64,000 bases of DNA. Origin: Desulfosporosinus fructosivorans. Lineage in GTDB: Bacteria > Bacillota > Desulfitobacteriia > Desulfitobacteriales > Desulfitobacteriaceae. Numbering within the stretch: position 1 is the stretch's first letter; every line of letters starts with the position of its first letter. The stretch is taken from positions 496,001-560,000 of the forward strand of contig NZ_SPQQ01000002.1 of assembly GCF_004766045.1 (NCBI RefSeq), read 5' to 3'. Shown here in pieces: positions 54,459-63,944 of this stretch. The notes beneath the pieces are model-generated. The model did no database searches. It was not told the DNA's origin and was given only the letters and a program-made list of their open reading frames with translations. A program made the translations under genes and the position numbers.

Positions 54459-56963
54459 TTATTCAAGCTTTATAGACGTGACAATATCTAGCTTTGATGA
54501 TTTTAAGGCCGGACTTATTGAGGCTAAAAGCATTAAGGCCATACCGGCCAAAACGTAGATTATATAGGAACTAAAAGGGAAATGTATATCCTTAGAATTA
54601 TTTGTCCCTGCCAAAATAATAATCATCAAGGTTCCTGTAAGAACACCGACTAAACCTCCTATCGCTCCACTTGAAAGTGCTTCGATAAATATCATCTGAA
54701 CTGTTTGAACCTTGCTCATTCCCATTGACCTGAAAACGGCAAGGGAACGCTTGCGAACGAGAAAGCTTATCAGGAGATTGTTCAATACGCCAAAAACTCC
54801 AATAATAATTGCTAGAATCGAAAAGCCTGACATCAGTGTCGTAACTTGTTGATTGGAACTCATATATTCTTCCTGTAGCTTATCTTTTGTCTGTAAGTAA
54901 GGCTTAAGCCTTACAAATTCGTTTTCAATTTTCTTAAGTACGTCCTCAGGATTTTGGGATGTCTTGATAAAGATACCTGTATAATACTTATACTGCATAT
55001 CAGCTTTTAAAAACCTTTGCGAGACTAAGCCAACATTTTTACTATTTGCAAAATCATCAAAGAAACCAATCACCTGATAGTCCTTTTCGCCGCTGTTTAG
55101 TTTAAGCTTGATCAGATCCCCTTTGCTTAGATTCAGCTTTTCCTTTAACGTATGGGTAATTATAATATTACGTCCTTTATCAAGTCCTTCAAACTCATCT
55201 TGAATATCTCCATCGATATCAATGTTCCAGAAATCTAAAATCTTGCTTTTATCGACCCCTTTGATACGGTTTATTCTTTCATTTCCATCGACAATCTCTA
55301 CTCCATAGGCCTCATAATCCCCGTATACTTCTTGCACGCCGTCAATGCTAAGCAACCTGTTCTCTAGATTTCTGTCCCCTTTCTCTGTATACATTTCAAT
55401 GTCATATAAAGTATTTTTAAACTGATTAGTTATGCTTATGACATTATCATAGCTGGCCGTATTGATTAAAAGTAAGCAAGCTATACCAATAGCGAGCATC
55501 GATATGTTGTTGATGATATTTTGATTCTCTCTCAAATTTTTGGCGGCAAGCATCCCTATGTTCCCAAACACATACACATACACCGTTTCAAAGATCCTAA
55601 CAAAAACTGAAGTAATATAAGGTACCAGCATAACGATGGCTGTAAGCGTAAGAATCATCCCCACGCTACCCAATATCGGCCTCAAATCATCCGAATCGAT
55701 CAAGGAAGAAACAAAAGCAACGATCAGGAAGATTAATCCAAGTATCAGTCTTAGCTTTCGTCTATTAGTATTTTTTTGCACAGAGTTTAAAACGATATCC
55801 TTAATCGGAATTTTCGAGACTTTTATTATCGGTATGATTGAGCTTACTAAGCAGAGAATTACCGCCACCAGAAAAGCCATCATAAAATTAACTCCCGAAA
55901 ACTGCATTGTAACATTGAATTCCATTCCGTCAGATCCATTTGCCATTTTACTTAAGGCAAAAGACATCAGATATAGAATCCCTACCCCTACACCGCATCC
56001 TAAAACTCCACCGACAATACCGTATAAGACACTTTCTCCTAATAGCAAATAGTTTGTCATGCGTTTTGTAGCACCAATACTTCTAAAAGTCCCTATGATT
56101 GGTAGCTTCTCAGTAGTAATCACCTTAAAAGACGAGTAAATAATGAAGATACTCATGAAAAAAACGATGGAGGATAACATCAGAAATATTGCCGATATCA
56201 TAGAAGTTTCGCGTTTAATTTCATCAAGAGGAAAAAGTTCAAACACTTTGTAGTCCTTATAGTCATTGGACAACAACTCAATCATTTCCTGTTTGTCTTC
56301 AGGGTCAAGAAGCTTGATATAAATAGCCCCTACCTTGCCGCGCGCATTGTTAAACGTACTTAAAAAATCCCCTGGCACTACTGCAGAGATTGATTTCGAT
56401 TTCGCCTTAAAGAAACCTGTCGCGGAACCGATTCCACTTATTGTGAATCGTTGTCTCGATGTTTCCTGACCTTGTACTAATTCCAGCTCCAGACTGTCCC
56501 CTACCTTTAACTTATACTTTTCGGCAGCTGATTTACCAATGACGATTTTTCGCCCCTCAAAAGGAAATAGGTTATACTGCTCCTCAATCGTAAATGGGTT
56601 CATTTTTTGAACGTCTTCAATTGAAGCTCCTGTCAAGCTAATGCTAATTTCTTCATTCCTGTTGGGTTTATAAACTGCATTATCCTGAATTTCACCCATG
56701 ATATATTCCGCACGATCTTGATAAAGCTCCGCTTTATCCATATAGAAAAACGGGGATGAGGATTTTTCGGTTGGGACGACCGTGATATCTGCATTACCAT
56801 AGGAGTCTTTTATTCCTTTGATAATCATTTCCTCTAGACTCCCAGAAATAGCTATCGAAGCAAAAAATACCCCCGATGATAAAACGATTGCTAATAGTAT
56901 TAGAAAAGTACGTAACTTTTTTTCAAAAATACTTCTAAAGATGAACTTGGTGATTATGTCCAA
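54459..56963 (-). CDS. FtsX/MacB-family ABC permease
   Basis: An 834-residue permease with the tandem architecture of large FtsX proteins: a first span (about 15-35), a large extracytoplasmic MacB-PCD region (about 40-240), three spans with FtsX domain, a second extracytoplasmic region (about 480-690) and a terminal FtsX domain. TTG 56963 is taken as start, giving MDIITKFIF with AGGAG 8 nt upstream; GTG 56972 overlaps that site. It pairs with the adjacent ATPase and adaptor to move peptides or lipids, or to sense antimicrobial peptides. Confidence 0.9.
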   Translation of the reverse strand: MDIITKFIFRSIFEKKLRTFLILLAIVLSSGVFFASIAISGSLEEMIIKGIKDSYGNADITVVPTEKSSSPFFYMDKAELYQDRAEYIMGEIQDNAVYKPNRNEEISISLTGASIEDVQKMNPFTIEEQYNLFPFEGRKIVIGKSAAEKYKLKVGDSLELELVQGQETSRQRFTISGIGSATGFFKAKSKSISAVVPGDFLSTFNNARGKVGAIYIKLLDPEDKQEMIELLSNDYKDYKVFELFPLDEIKRETSMISAIFLMLSSIVFFMSIFIIYSSFKVITTEKLPIIGTFRSIGATKRMTNYLLLGESVLYGIVGGVLGCGVGVGILYLMSFALSKMANGSDGMEFNVTMQFSGVNFMMAFLVAVILCLVSSIIPIIKVSKIPIKDIVLNSVQKNTNRRKLRLILGLIFLIVAFVSSLIDSDDLRPILGSVGMILTLTAIVMLVPYITSVFVRIFETVYVYVFGNIGMLAAKNLRENQNIINNISMLAIGIACLLLINTASYDNVISITNQFKNTLYDIEMYTEKGDRNLENRLLSIDGVQEVYGDYEAYGVEIVDGNERINRIKGVDKSKILDFWNIDIDGDIQDEFEGLDKGRNIIITHTLKEKLNLSKGDLIKLKLNSGEKDYQVIGFFDDFANSKNVGLVSQRFLKADMQYKYYTGIFIKTSQNPEDVLKKIENEFVRLKPYLQTKDKLQEEYMSSNQQVTTLMSGFSILAIIIGVFGVLNNLLISFLVRKRSLAVFRSMGMSKVQTVQMIFIEALSSGAIGGLVGVLTGTLMIIILAGTNNSKDIHFPFSSYIIYVLAGMALMLLASISPALKSSKLDIVTSIKLE

Positions 56964-57012
56964 TCTTATCACTCCTAAAGAAACTCCAATGGTTTAACGA
57001 TCAACCACTGCC

Positions 57013-58083
57013 CTAACTCTGTTTTTTACTTTCAAAATCTATCTTCACATCGACATTAAATTCAGGAAGCAGGAAGCTGTCTAGATTTTCGATGGATATG
57101 CGTACTGGTATTATGGTCTCATTGTTCTTCAGAACTGCTTTCTCAGCAATGAACAAGACTTTCCCATTGTAAGTCCGCGCTTTATCTGCTTGAGGGTTTA
57201 TTATAACTTTTGCTCCTATCCTGACATCCTTAATAAATTCTTCAGCCACATCTGCCTCAATCACTACGCTGTCTTTATTCAGGACACTTAAAAGCTTTTT
57301 CCCCTCGTCATCCGCAATGATATCCCCTTGAACACAGCCAATTTCAGTGACTACTCCATTAGGAACATCTGCAATAACGTCATTGCCGTTAAAATAGCTT
57401 TTGTTCATCTTTTCCTGCATAGCTTTAAGATCAAGCTCCTTGGAGGTAATTTGGGGAATTTTCTGTTCTATTGATGTTTTAAGCTGATCCATCTCTTGTT
57501 GAATTTTTTTCCTGGTGGTTTCCTCGGAAAAAACAGCATCTTCAACGGACTTTTTCTTTTCATTAACAGTTTTCTTAAACTCATTAAGCTCACTTAGTGA
57601 CAATGCACCAGCATTATACAATGCTTCTCTAGCCGTTAAATCCCCCATAGCTATATTCAATAAATCCTCTGCATGTTTCTGATCATTGATATATTTCATG
57701 ATATCAGGGTCAGTGTTTTTATCTAGACTGAGCTTATTTACCTCGTAATCCCTACTTAAACCGGATAATTCTCGTTGCAAAGTCTGTAATTCAAGTTCCC
57801 TGTTTCTGATTTGGGTTAGATAGTTTTGAGAGTCTAAGCTAACCAAACTATCTCCCTTTTTTACGCTTTGCCCCTCTACAACATTAACCTTAGTAACTAC
57901 TGTCAAAAAATCGATCGTTATATTTTTCACTTCTGTAGACTTAACTGTGCCAAAAGCTTCGATTACCTGCTTGGTTTCTACTTTGGCTGCACTTTCGTCC
58001 TCATTTTTTTCAGTTTCTTTTCCACACCCAGATATACTCAATATTAATAACCCGATAAGACCTATAGTTAATAACTTTCTCAT
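57013..58083 (-). CDS. membrane-fusion (HlyD-like) lipoprotein
   Basis: A 356-residue adaptor with lipobox ISGC (Cys about 20), a biotinyl-lipoyl-like segment (VKKGDSLVSLDSQNY), a long coiled-coil (about 90-225) and a beta-barrel domain. It is the adaptor usual in MacA-type exporters; in Gram-positives it spans the wall. ATG 58083 follows GGGAAGG at 10 nt, while ATG 58092 is too close to it. It overlaps the ATPase gene by 4 bp. Confidence 0.88.
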   Translation of the reverse strand: MRKLLTIGLIGLLILSISGCGKETEKNEDESAAKVETKQVIEAFGTVKSTEVKNITIDFLTVVTKVNVVEGQSVKKGDSLVSLDSQNYLTQIRNRELELQTLQRELSGLSRDYEVNKLSLDKNTDPDIMKYINDQKHAEDLLNIAMGDLTAREALYNAGALSLSELNEFKKTVNEKKKSVEDAVFSEETTRKKIQQEMDQLKTSIEQKIPQITSKELDLKAMQEKMNKSYFNGNDVIADVPNGVVTEIGCVQGDIIADDEGKKLLSVLNKDSVVIEADVAEEFIKDVRIGAKVIINPQADKARTYNGKVLFIAEKAVLKNNETIIPVRISIENLDSFLLPEFNVDVKIDFESKKQS

Positions 58084-58757
58084 GATTGACATACCTTCCC
58101 GTCTTTTAAGTTAATGATTCTTTGACCATAATCTGCTGCTTCCCTCGAGTGTGTAACCTGTACAATCGTTCTTCCTTTTTCCAGATTAATGGACTTCAGA
58201 AGTTCCATAACCTCGGTTCCCGTTTTCGAATCAAGATTTCCAATTGGCTCATCTGCTAAAATAATCTCGGGCTCATTAATTAGTGCCCTCGCAATAGCAA
58301 CTCTTTGCTGCTGACCCCCTGATAGTTCCTTTGGTGTATGATTTCTTCTGTCTGTTAGACCTACAATTGATAAAATATCATTAAGTTTGTCCTTACAATT
58401 TTTAATATTTTTCCCGTCAAGGAGCACTGGGAGTAAAATGTTTTCTTCAACACTCAAATTTGGTATGAGATTATAAAATTGAAATACAAAGCCTATCTCT
58501 CTTCTACGCATGGAGCTTTCTTCTTTATCCTTCATTTTTGAAATTTCATTACCATTTACTCTGATGCAACCGGAGGTTGGTTTATCGAGCCCACCAATCA
58601 AATATAAAAGAGTACTTTTCCCTGAACCTGATGGTCCCATAATTGAAACAAACTCACCCTTGTGAATAAGTACATTAATATCTCTTAAAACTTCCACATC
58701 AACTGTTCCGAGCTTGTATACCTTGCACAAATCTATTGTCTCGATAACTGGTTCCAA
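58080..58757 (-). CDS. ABC transporter ATP-binding protein (MacB/LolD type)
   Basis: A 225-residue ATPase with Walker A GPSGSGKSTLLYLIGG (about 37-52), signature LSGGQQQRVAIARAL, Walker B ILADEPIGNLDS and H-loop THSREAADYG. TTG 58757 is preferred: GAGGTG is 7 nt upstream, whereas GTG 58763 overlaps it. First gene of the six-gene operon ATPase-adaptor-permease-response regulator-kinase-PepSY. Confidence 0.92.
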   Translation of the reverse strand: MEPVIETIDLCKVYKLGTVDVEVLRDINVLIHKGEFVSIMGPSGSGKSTLLYLIGGLDKPTSGCIRVNGNEISKMKDKEESSMRRREIGFVFQFYNLIPNLSVEENILLPVLLDGKNIKNCKDKLNDILSIVGLTDRRNHTPKELSGGQQQRVAIARALINEPEIILADEPIGNLDSKTGTEVMELLKSINLEKGRTIVQVTHSREAADYGQRIINLKDGKVCQS

Positions 58758-58797
58758 TTTCACACCTCAACTTCTCTAATCTTGGCAATAGTAAACC

Positions 58798-58833
58798 CAC
58801 TCTTATTATTTTCCTACCAAATAAATAAGAGTG
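58798..58833. promoter_or_regulatory. inverted repeat before ABC/two-component operon
   Basis: CACTCTTATT (58798-58807) and AATAAGAGTG (58824-58833), spacer 16 bp, about 40 bp upstream of the ATPase gene; a candidate operator, possibly for the local response regulator. The rest of the gap to 59072 shows AT-rich sequence only. Confidence 0.45.
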
Positions 58834-59072
58834 ATTACTAACCTTATATTATTTTAGACGCAGAATCTTGGTTCAATACTTCAATTTTGTGAAATTATGT
58901 ATTTTAACCTAAAATATATTCTACCCTTGTGTTCTTAATTTTTCCTTAACATTTCATTAATAAAGTATTAACTATAATTCCAGCCACCTTAGCGTCAGTA
59001 CAATCCCTGCTAAATACACTATGACTTTCTCGATACATTCCAGTATGGAATCCAATTTGCATTTGAAAAAAA

Positions 59073-59131
59073 CAAAGGGACAAGGTTCGTTGTTTTGGCT
59101 TCAATCCAAAACATTGAACCTTGTCCCTTTG
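59073..59131. terminator. two-tier long hairpin terminator
   Basis: CAAAGGGACAAGGTTC (59073-59088) pairs with 59116-59131, and TGTTTTGG/CCAAAACA forms an inner stem. It sits 10 bp from the 535-residue membrane protein stop and works for that gene. Confidence 0.8.
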
Positions 59132-59140
59132 AACGTGCTT

Positions 59141-60748
59141 CTAAAGTAAATTCACGATACTATTCAATGTTTCTTTGTCCTCCACAAATTTGACCCTGAT
59201 CTCATCACCGATTTTCAGGAAGGGTAATTTTTCTGATTTGGAAATATTAGCAGTAAAGACATCCGTCTGTCCTTCTAACAAGATATAGAAATATGTGTTC
59301 CCTTCGATAACGACATTTTTGATATCTGTAATCTTAGCCTTTACCTCAAATTGTTCTTTGAGTTCTTGTGGATCTTTTACTGTTGTTGCAGTACCATTAT
59401 TCGTAAACTTCTCTACCGTTTCTTGAACAGTAACACCGGTTATCACTTTTTGATAATCCTCAGCATCTACTAAAGCATACATCTTAATCAGCCCTGCGTT
59501 GTCTTTTAAGGACATGAAATACGTTGGTTTTCCATTGATATTTAAAAGAATAGGGAAAGTTGAGACATAACCTTTCTCTTGTACTGCGCCTTTGGCGCTA
59601 TCCATGGCAGAATATTCTTCTGCTGAAGGTATACTGTAAAATGTCGCTACTTTTGTTCGTTGATTGACCAAGATAAAACCGATATTTGATTCATCACGCA
59701 CTACAGATGTTATTCCTGTGTACAAATACACGTCATCATTAATTGCAAGATAGTTGTATCCATCAGTTGTCGCCAGAACCCCTTGTTGTGAAAATATTGA
59801 ATTCAAAAACCCGCCTTGATATTTACCATTGTAATTAACTTGTTCTAGCAAAAGTTCGGATTCATAGACTCGATCAACCCATGTAGGAACATCTTCAATT
59901 TTTATTTTTTGGTGCTCTCCAGTTGAAGCATTTAACATAATCACTTCTTTTACATCAGTCCCACCGAAAAGACCAATTTTATTTTCATGGACTGATACAA
60001 TCCAATAAGGCGTTCCTTGATCATCGACTTCAAAGCTAAAGTCTCCGAGGATATCAGTCAGATAATTAAATCTTAAGTATCTTTTTACATTACTGCCAAA
60101 TCGTTCGCTTTCAGAATACATGATATTCTGTTTTGGCTTTTCTAGAGTTACGGCTCCATTAATCATATCGACCATAATATAATTTGGAATTCCGGCTTTC
60201 GAATTATTAAGCCATTTAAAGAACCCAGCGTATTCCAAGGGAGATACTCTAACCGGTTTTTGTTTATAGTTGATTTGCGTATAATCCGCAGCTACTCTAA
60301 ATTGTGAGACCAATTCGACAATCTCACCCATTTTTCTATCTCCTAGTCTTTGAGCAGTATCTCTATCAACTGTAGGGACTTGCTCAAATGTTATCTCTGC
60401 AACATCTTCAGTAAAATTCCCTTCCTGCTTTTCAATTAAAGTTGCGTAACGTTGAGCATGAAATATTGGCATTGAGTAAATTACCATTATTCCGACAGCT
60501 GCAAATATAAGCACTGACGCGGTGAGGAGATAAGATGATACTTTTACTTTCTGTTTTAAGGTAATTTTTTTTCCAACTGATACATTGGGCAAAATAAATA
60601 GTACTGCACCCAGTAGAAGCATTGAGGAAAAGTATACCCAAAGGCTCACGGATTGAATGTTAATAGGTATAAGCAGAAAGTAATAAGAGATTAAGATAAG
60701 TGCTATCCATATAACAGCTGTTATGATTTTCCCTTTTGAATTTATCAT
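59141..60748 (-). CDS. membrane protein of unknown function
   Basis: A 535-residue protein with three hydrophobic segments in the first 115 residues (about 8-27, 33-52, 71-92) and a large predicted extracytoplasmic part (about 95-535). The last 60 residues look like an OB-like beta domain (VKAKITDIKNVVIEGNTYFY). No family recognised. ATG 60748 follows GAGGAACG; the TTG upstream at 60787 has no site. It is monocistronic, between terminators, convergent with nothing. Confidence 0.7.
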   Translation of the reverse strand: MINSKGKIITAVIWIALILISYYFLLIPINIQSVSLWVYFSSMLLLGAVLFILPNVSVGKKITLKQKVKVSSYLLTASVLIFAAVGIMVIYSMPIFHAQRYATLIEKQEGNFTEDVAEITFEQVPTVDRDTAQRLGDRKMGEIVELVSQFRVAADYTQINYKQKPVRVSPLEYAGFFKWLNNSKAGIPNYIMVDMINGAVTLEKPKQNIMYSESERFGSNVKRYLRFNYLTDILGDFSFEVDDQGTPYWIVSVHENKIGLFGGTDVKEVIMLNASTGEHQKIKIEDVPTWVDRVYESELLLEQVNYNGKYQGGFLNSIFSQQGVLATTDGYNYLAINDDVYLYTGITSVVRDESNIGFILVNQRTKVATFYSIPSAEEYSAMDSAKGAVQEKGYVSTFPILLNINGKPTYFMSLKDNAGLIKMYALVDAEDYQKVITGVTVQETVEKFTNNGTATTVKDPQELKEQFEVKAKITDIKNVVIEGNTYFYILLEGQTDVFTANISKSEKLPFLKIGDEIRVKFVEDKETLNSIVNLL

Positions 60749-60887
60749 ATATTCGTTCCTCTCTTTCGACATGGCAAATTTTTGCAATGTCTTACCACTA
60801 CTTACTTCTGCATTACTCTGCTAAACCCTGCTAAAGTTCCGAGAAAGCCTGCACCTAGCCGGATTATCTTGGAGCTTTTTAGCATAA

Positions 60888-60922
60888 TAAAAAGGCAAGC
60901 CTCCTAAACCATGGAGCCTTGC
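60888..60922 (-). terminator. terminator after DUF1015 gene
   Basis: GCAAG-CTCC (60895-60904) and GGAG-CTTGC (60913-60922) pair with a central mismatch; the minus strand continues TTTTTATT. 43 bp past the DUF1015 gene stop. Confidence 0.75.
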
Positions 60923-60964
60923 ACTTAGCTAACTATTATTTTCTTAGGTTATTCTTGTTTACTT

Positions 60965-62203
60965 TTACTGTAACTCATGAATGAACAAACCACTTCTCAG
61001 CTTAGGTTCAAACCAAGTAGACTTTGGCGGCATCAATTTATCGGCATCGGATACCTCAAACAACTCATTTATTGTAGTTGGATACATTGCAAAGGCAAGC
61101 CTCATATCAGAATTCGCTCTCTTTTCAAGTTCTTTAAGCCCTCTTATTCCCCCAACAAAATCAATCCTTTTATCCGTTCTGATGTCTTTGATATTTAGAA
61201 TTGAAGTTAATAAATGATTTTGAAGTATGGCAACATCAAGTCCCTCGACAGGATCATCAGAGCGCAGCTCATCCTTCGCTGTTAACTTATACCATACACC
61301 ATCCAAGTACATTCCAAATGTAGCCTTTTCTACGGGTTTATAGGGTTCTCTACCCATTTCTTCTACAACAAATGCTTTAGCTAATTCACTTAAAAACTCT
61401 TCGTTATTCAAGCCATTTAAATCTTTTACAACTCGGTTGTAATCTAAAATCATCAATTGATCATGAGGGAAAAGTACAGAGAGGAAGAAGTTGAATTCCT
61501 CTTCTCCAGTGTAGCCTGGATTTTCCTCTCTTCTTTTCAAGCCAACCTTTACTGCTGAAGCAGTTCTATGGTGTCCATCGGCGATATAGATGCTTTCAAC
61601 TCTTTCGAATCCCCTGGAGATCGCTTCTATGTCACTAGGGTTATCCATTTTCCATACCGCATGTCTCACTCCATCAGACGCTACAAAATCATATAATGGA
61701 GTTTCCTTCTTTAACCGATCAACGACTTCATTAATGAGCTTTTGGGAACGGTACGCCAAAAATATAGGTCCAGTTTGCGCATTACAAACATCGACATGCT
61801 TAATTCTATCGATCTCTTTCTCTTCTCTCGTTTTCTCGTGCTTTTTTATCGTATTTTTTAAGTAGTCTTCAATCGCAGCACATCCAACTAAACCTGTCTG
61901 GGAACGGCCATCCATAGTCAGTTCATAGACATAGTAACAGTTCTGGCCCTCCTTAATTAAGAGACCATCCTTGATCATACTCTGAAGGATATCTCTTGCT
62001 TTCTCATAGACCTTAGCATCATAAGGGTTGCTGTCCTTAGCAAATTGGGTCTCTGCTCTATCAACTTTTAAAAATGACAAAGGTTCCTTTAATACTTCCT
62101 CTAAAGCCTCTTCACGATTGTAAACATCATAGGGGAGTGCAGCCACTTTACTGGCAACATCCGCCCTAGGTCTTACAGAATTAAAAGGTTTTATATTAGC
62201 CAA
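60965..62203 (-). CDS. DUF1015 family protein
   Basis: A 412-residue protein of the DUF1015 family, seen in AALPYDVYNREEA (about 22-34), the IADGHHRTASA motif (about 209-219) and FVGGIRGLKELE (about 349-360). No enzyme activity is established that I can vouch for. From memory, it often neighbours serA in clostridia, and here it lies 63 bp after serA, inside the T-box-controlled unit, so a role in serine or phosphoserine metabolism is inferred. TTG 62203 follows GGAGGAGGG. Confidence 0.87.
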   Translation of the reverse strand: MANIKPFNSVRPRADVASKVAALPYDVYNREEALEEVLKEPLSFLKVDRAETQFAKDSNPYDAKVYEKARDILQSMIKDGLLIKEGQNCYYVYELTMDGRSQTGLVGCAAIEDYLKNTIKKHEKTREEKEIDRIKHVDVCNAQTGPIFLAYRSQKLINEVVDRLKKETPLYDFVASDGVRHAVWKMDNPSDIEAISRGFERVESIYIADGHHRTASAVKVGLKRREENPGYTGEEEFNFFLSVLFPHDQLMILDYNRVVKDLNGLNNEEFLSELAKAFVVEEMGREPYKPVEKATFGMYLDGVWYKLTAKDELRSDDPVEGLDVAILQNHLLTSILNIKDIRTDKRIDFVGGIRGLKELEKRANSDMRLAFAMYPTTINELFEVSDADKLMPPKSTWFEPKLRSGLFIHELQ

Positions 62204-62226
62204 AAATACCCTCCTCCAAACAACAT

Positions 62227-62271
62227 ACTTACTACTTACTACTCACTCACTCACTTACTTACTTACTTACT
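62227..62271. repeat. tetranucleotide tandem repeat at serA 3' end
   Basis: Runs of ACTC then ACTT (plus strand) fill the gap between serA and DUF1015; the serA stop codon (62267-62269) is inside the repeat. Length changes would alter only the 3' spacer. Confidence 0.75.
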
Positions 62272-63430
62272 TGATAATTCTGACCTTCAATACCCCGTCA
62301 ATTTCTCTGAGCTTCTGCGCGAATTCTGGAGTAGCGGGTGCTTCAATGTCAAGGATAGTATAGCCATATTGACCTTTACTTTTATTAATCATATCGGGAA
62401 TATTAATGTTTTCTCTAGCAAAAGTTGATGTGAATTGGCTGAGCATATTTGGTATATTCTTATGATTAATTGCAATACGACCAATTTGCATACATACACC
62501 CATGTCACAGGTTGGATAATTCACAGAGTTTCTAATATTTCCATTTTCAAGGTAATCCATCAATTGCCTCACCGCCATAACCGCACAGTTATCTTCTGAT
62601 TCACTTGTGGAAGCTCCTAAATGGGGAATGGTTATAACTCCTTCAACACCGCATACCATGGGATTTGGAAAATCTGTGACATAGCTACCTACTTTTCCAG
62701 ACCCTAAGGCTTCAATCATATCCTCATCTCTCACTAAAGTATCTCTGGAAAAGTTCAAGATTACGACGCCATCTTTCATAATTTCAAAGGTTTCATTATT
62801 GAACATCCCTTTTGTTTCATCCGTAGAAGGCACATGAACCGTAATAAAATCACACTCTCTAAAGATCTCGTCTAAAGATTTGCTGTGCTTGATATACTTT
62901 GAAAGGTTCCAGGCAGCATCAACTGAAATAAACGGATCATACCCGTAGACTTCCATATCAAGTTTATTAGCTGCATTAGCAACTAAAACTCCGACAGCCC
63001 CAAGCCCTATGACTCCAAGCTTTCTTCCTTTAATCTCCTTACCAACAAACTTTGATTTCTTTTTTTCCACAAGCTTAGCCACCTCTGGATCTGGACCACA
63101 AGAATTTACCCAGTTAACTCCCCCTACAATGTTACGAGCTGCAATGATTAATGAGGCAATGACCATTTCTTTAACTCCATTCGCATTAGCGCCCGGAGTA
63201 TTAAAGACTACAACCCCACTTTCTGCACATTTATCCAGAGGAATATTGTTAACTCCCGCTCCTGCTCTAGCAATAGCTACTAATGAGGGTGGTAATTCCA
63301 AATCATGAACACTTGAACTTCTTACAATCACTGCATTTGTATCGTTAAAGTTATCAACCAATTCATAGTTATCCGTAAATAAGTCCAGTCCCACATTTGC
63401 TATAGCATTCATACAGTTTATCTTAAACAT
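62267..63430 (-). CDS. serA: D-3-phosphoglycerate dehydrogenase-like protein
   Basis: A 387-residue 2-hydroxyacid dehydrogenase that would oxidise 3-phosphoglycerate to 3-phosphohydroxypyruvate, the first serine step. Nucleotide loop GVIGLGAVGVLVANAA (about 138-153), catalytic Arg in LVAIARAGAGVNNIP, and a C-terminal ACT domain (about 310-387). The catalytic His is in PHLGAST. ATG 63430 follows AGGTGG; the longer start at 63475 is without a site. A serine T-box leader precedes it. Confidence 0.88.
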   Translation of the reverse strand: MFKINCMNAIANVGLDLFTDNYELVDNFNDTNAVIVRSSSVHDLELPPSLVAIARAGAGVNNIPLDKCAESGVVVFNTPGANANGVKEMVIASLIIAARNIVGGVNWVNSCGPDPEVAKLVEKKKSKFVGKEIKGRKLGVIGLGAVGVLVANAANKLDMEVYGYDPFISVDAAWNLSKYIKHSKSLDEIFRECDFITVHVPSTDETKGMFNNETFEIMKDGVVILNFSRDTLVRDEDMIEALGSGKVGSYVTDFPNPMVCGVEGVITIPHLGASTSESEDNCAVMAVRQLMDYLENGNIRNSVNYPTCDMGVCMQIGRIAINHKNIPNMLSQFTSTFARENINIPDMINKSKGQYGYTILDIEAPATPEFAQKLREIDGVLKVRIIK

Positions 63431-63500
63431 TATTTCGCCCACCTTTAATTTTTTATTTGTGTTATCTGTGTTCAACTAATCTTTTTCTTTGATTATTTAC

Positions 63501-63602
63501 TTACTCTCCTTCAACCAACGATTCTATATCCATTACGCTCTCAAGTCCGATTACTTTAGCTTCTCGTACAAATTTAGCATCCAATAACTCTCGCCATTTC
63601 AC
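63501..63602 (-). CDS. 33-residue leader ORF between T-box and serA
   Basis: GTG 63602 is 5 nt after GGAGG and the frame reads MKWRELLDAKFVREAKVIGL then ESVMDIESLVEGE. The strong site suggests translation. It resembles only loosely the N-terminus of PucR-family proteins. The longer in-frame extension to 63728 lies in the T-box and is not credible. Confidence 0.5.
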   Translation of the reverse strand: MKWRELLDAKFVREAKVIGLESVMDIESLVEGE

Positions 63603-63667
63603 AAGGGCCTCCTTTTTATTTTTTTCACACACACTAACGATTATTAGCGTTAGACAAGGTCTCTTCA

Positions 63668-63905
63668 AAATAAACAAACCCCTCATCCCTATAAAGGGAC
63701 GAGAGGTTATTCCCGCGTTGCCACCCAAGTTGCAAAAACTGCCAACTCATATCCGCTATACCGGGCGAAACCCGTCACAATTCATCATTGGCCACTCCAG
63801 GTTGGAATCCTTCGCATGCTAGACTGACTTGCACCAACCGTCAGCTCTCTTAAAGAACATGTGCTTAGGACTTCCCTTCATCGTGTTAGCTTTTTATATC
63901 GTGCT
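63668..63905 (-). promoter_or_regulatory. T-box leader (probably serine)
   Basis: The transcript has AGAGAG and GGUGCAAGUC of Stem I, a likely specifier codon UCC (63806-63804) in GAUUCCAACC, and the antiterminator T-box GGGUGGCAACGCGG (63726-63713), followed by a terminator stem (CCUCUCGUCCCU/GGGAUGAGGGG) with UUUGUUUAUUUU. Uncharged tRNA-Ser would permit read-through into serA. The frame UUC (Phe) cannot be excluded from sequence alone, but serA decides. Confidence 0.92.
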
Positions 63906-63915
63906 ATTGAAGTAA

Positions 63916-63944
63916 ATACTAATCTCTTAAGCGCAAAGTGTCAA
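63916..63944 (-). promoter_or_regulatory. promoter of T-box-serA transcript
   Basis: TTGACA (63944-63939) and TAGTAT (63921-63916), 17-bp spacer, on the minus strand directly before the T-box. No gene is seen between it and the window end. Confidence 0.8.

Noticed and set aside
63603..63728. N-terminal extension of the leader ORF
   Set aside because: It lies in the T-box terminator and antiterminator.
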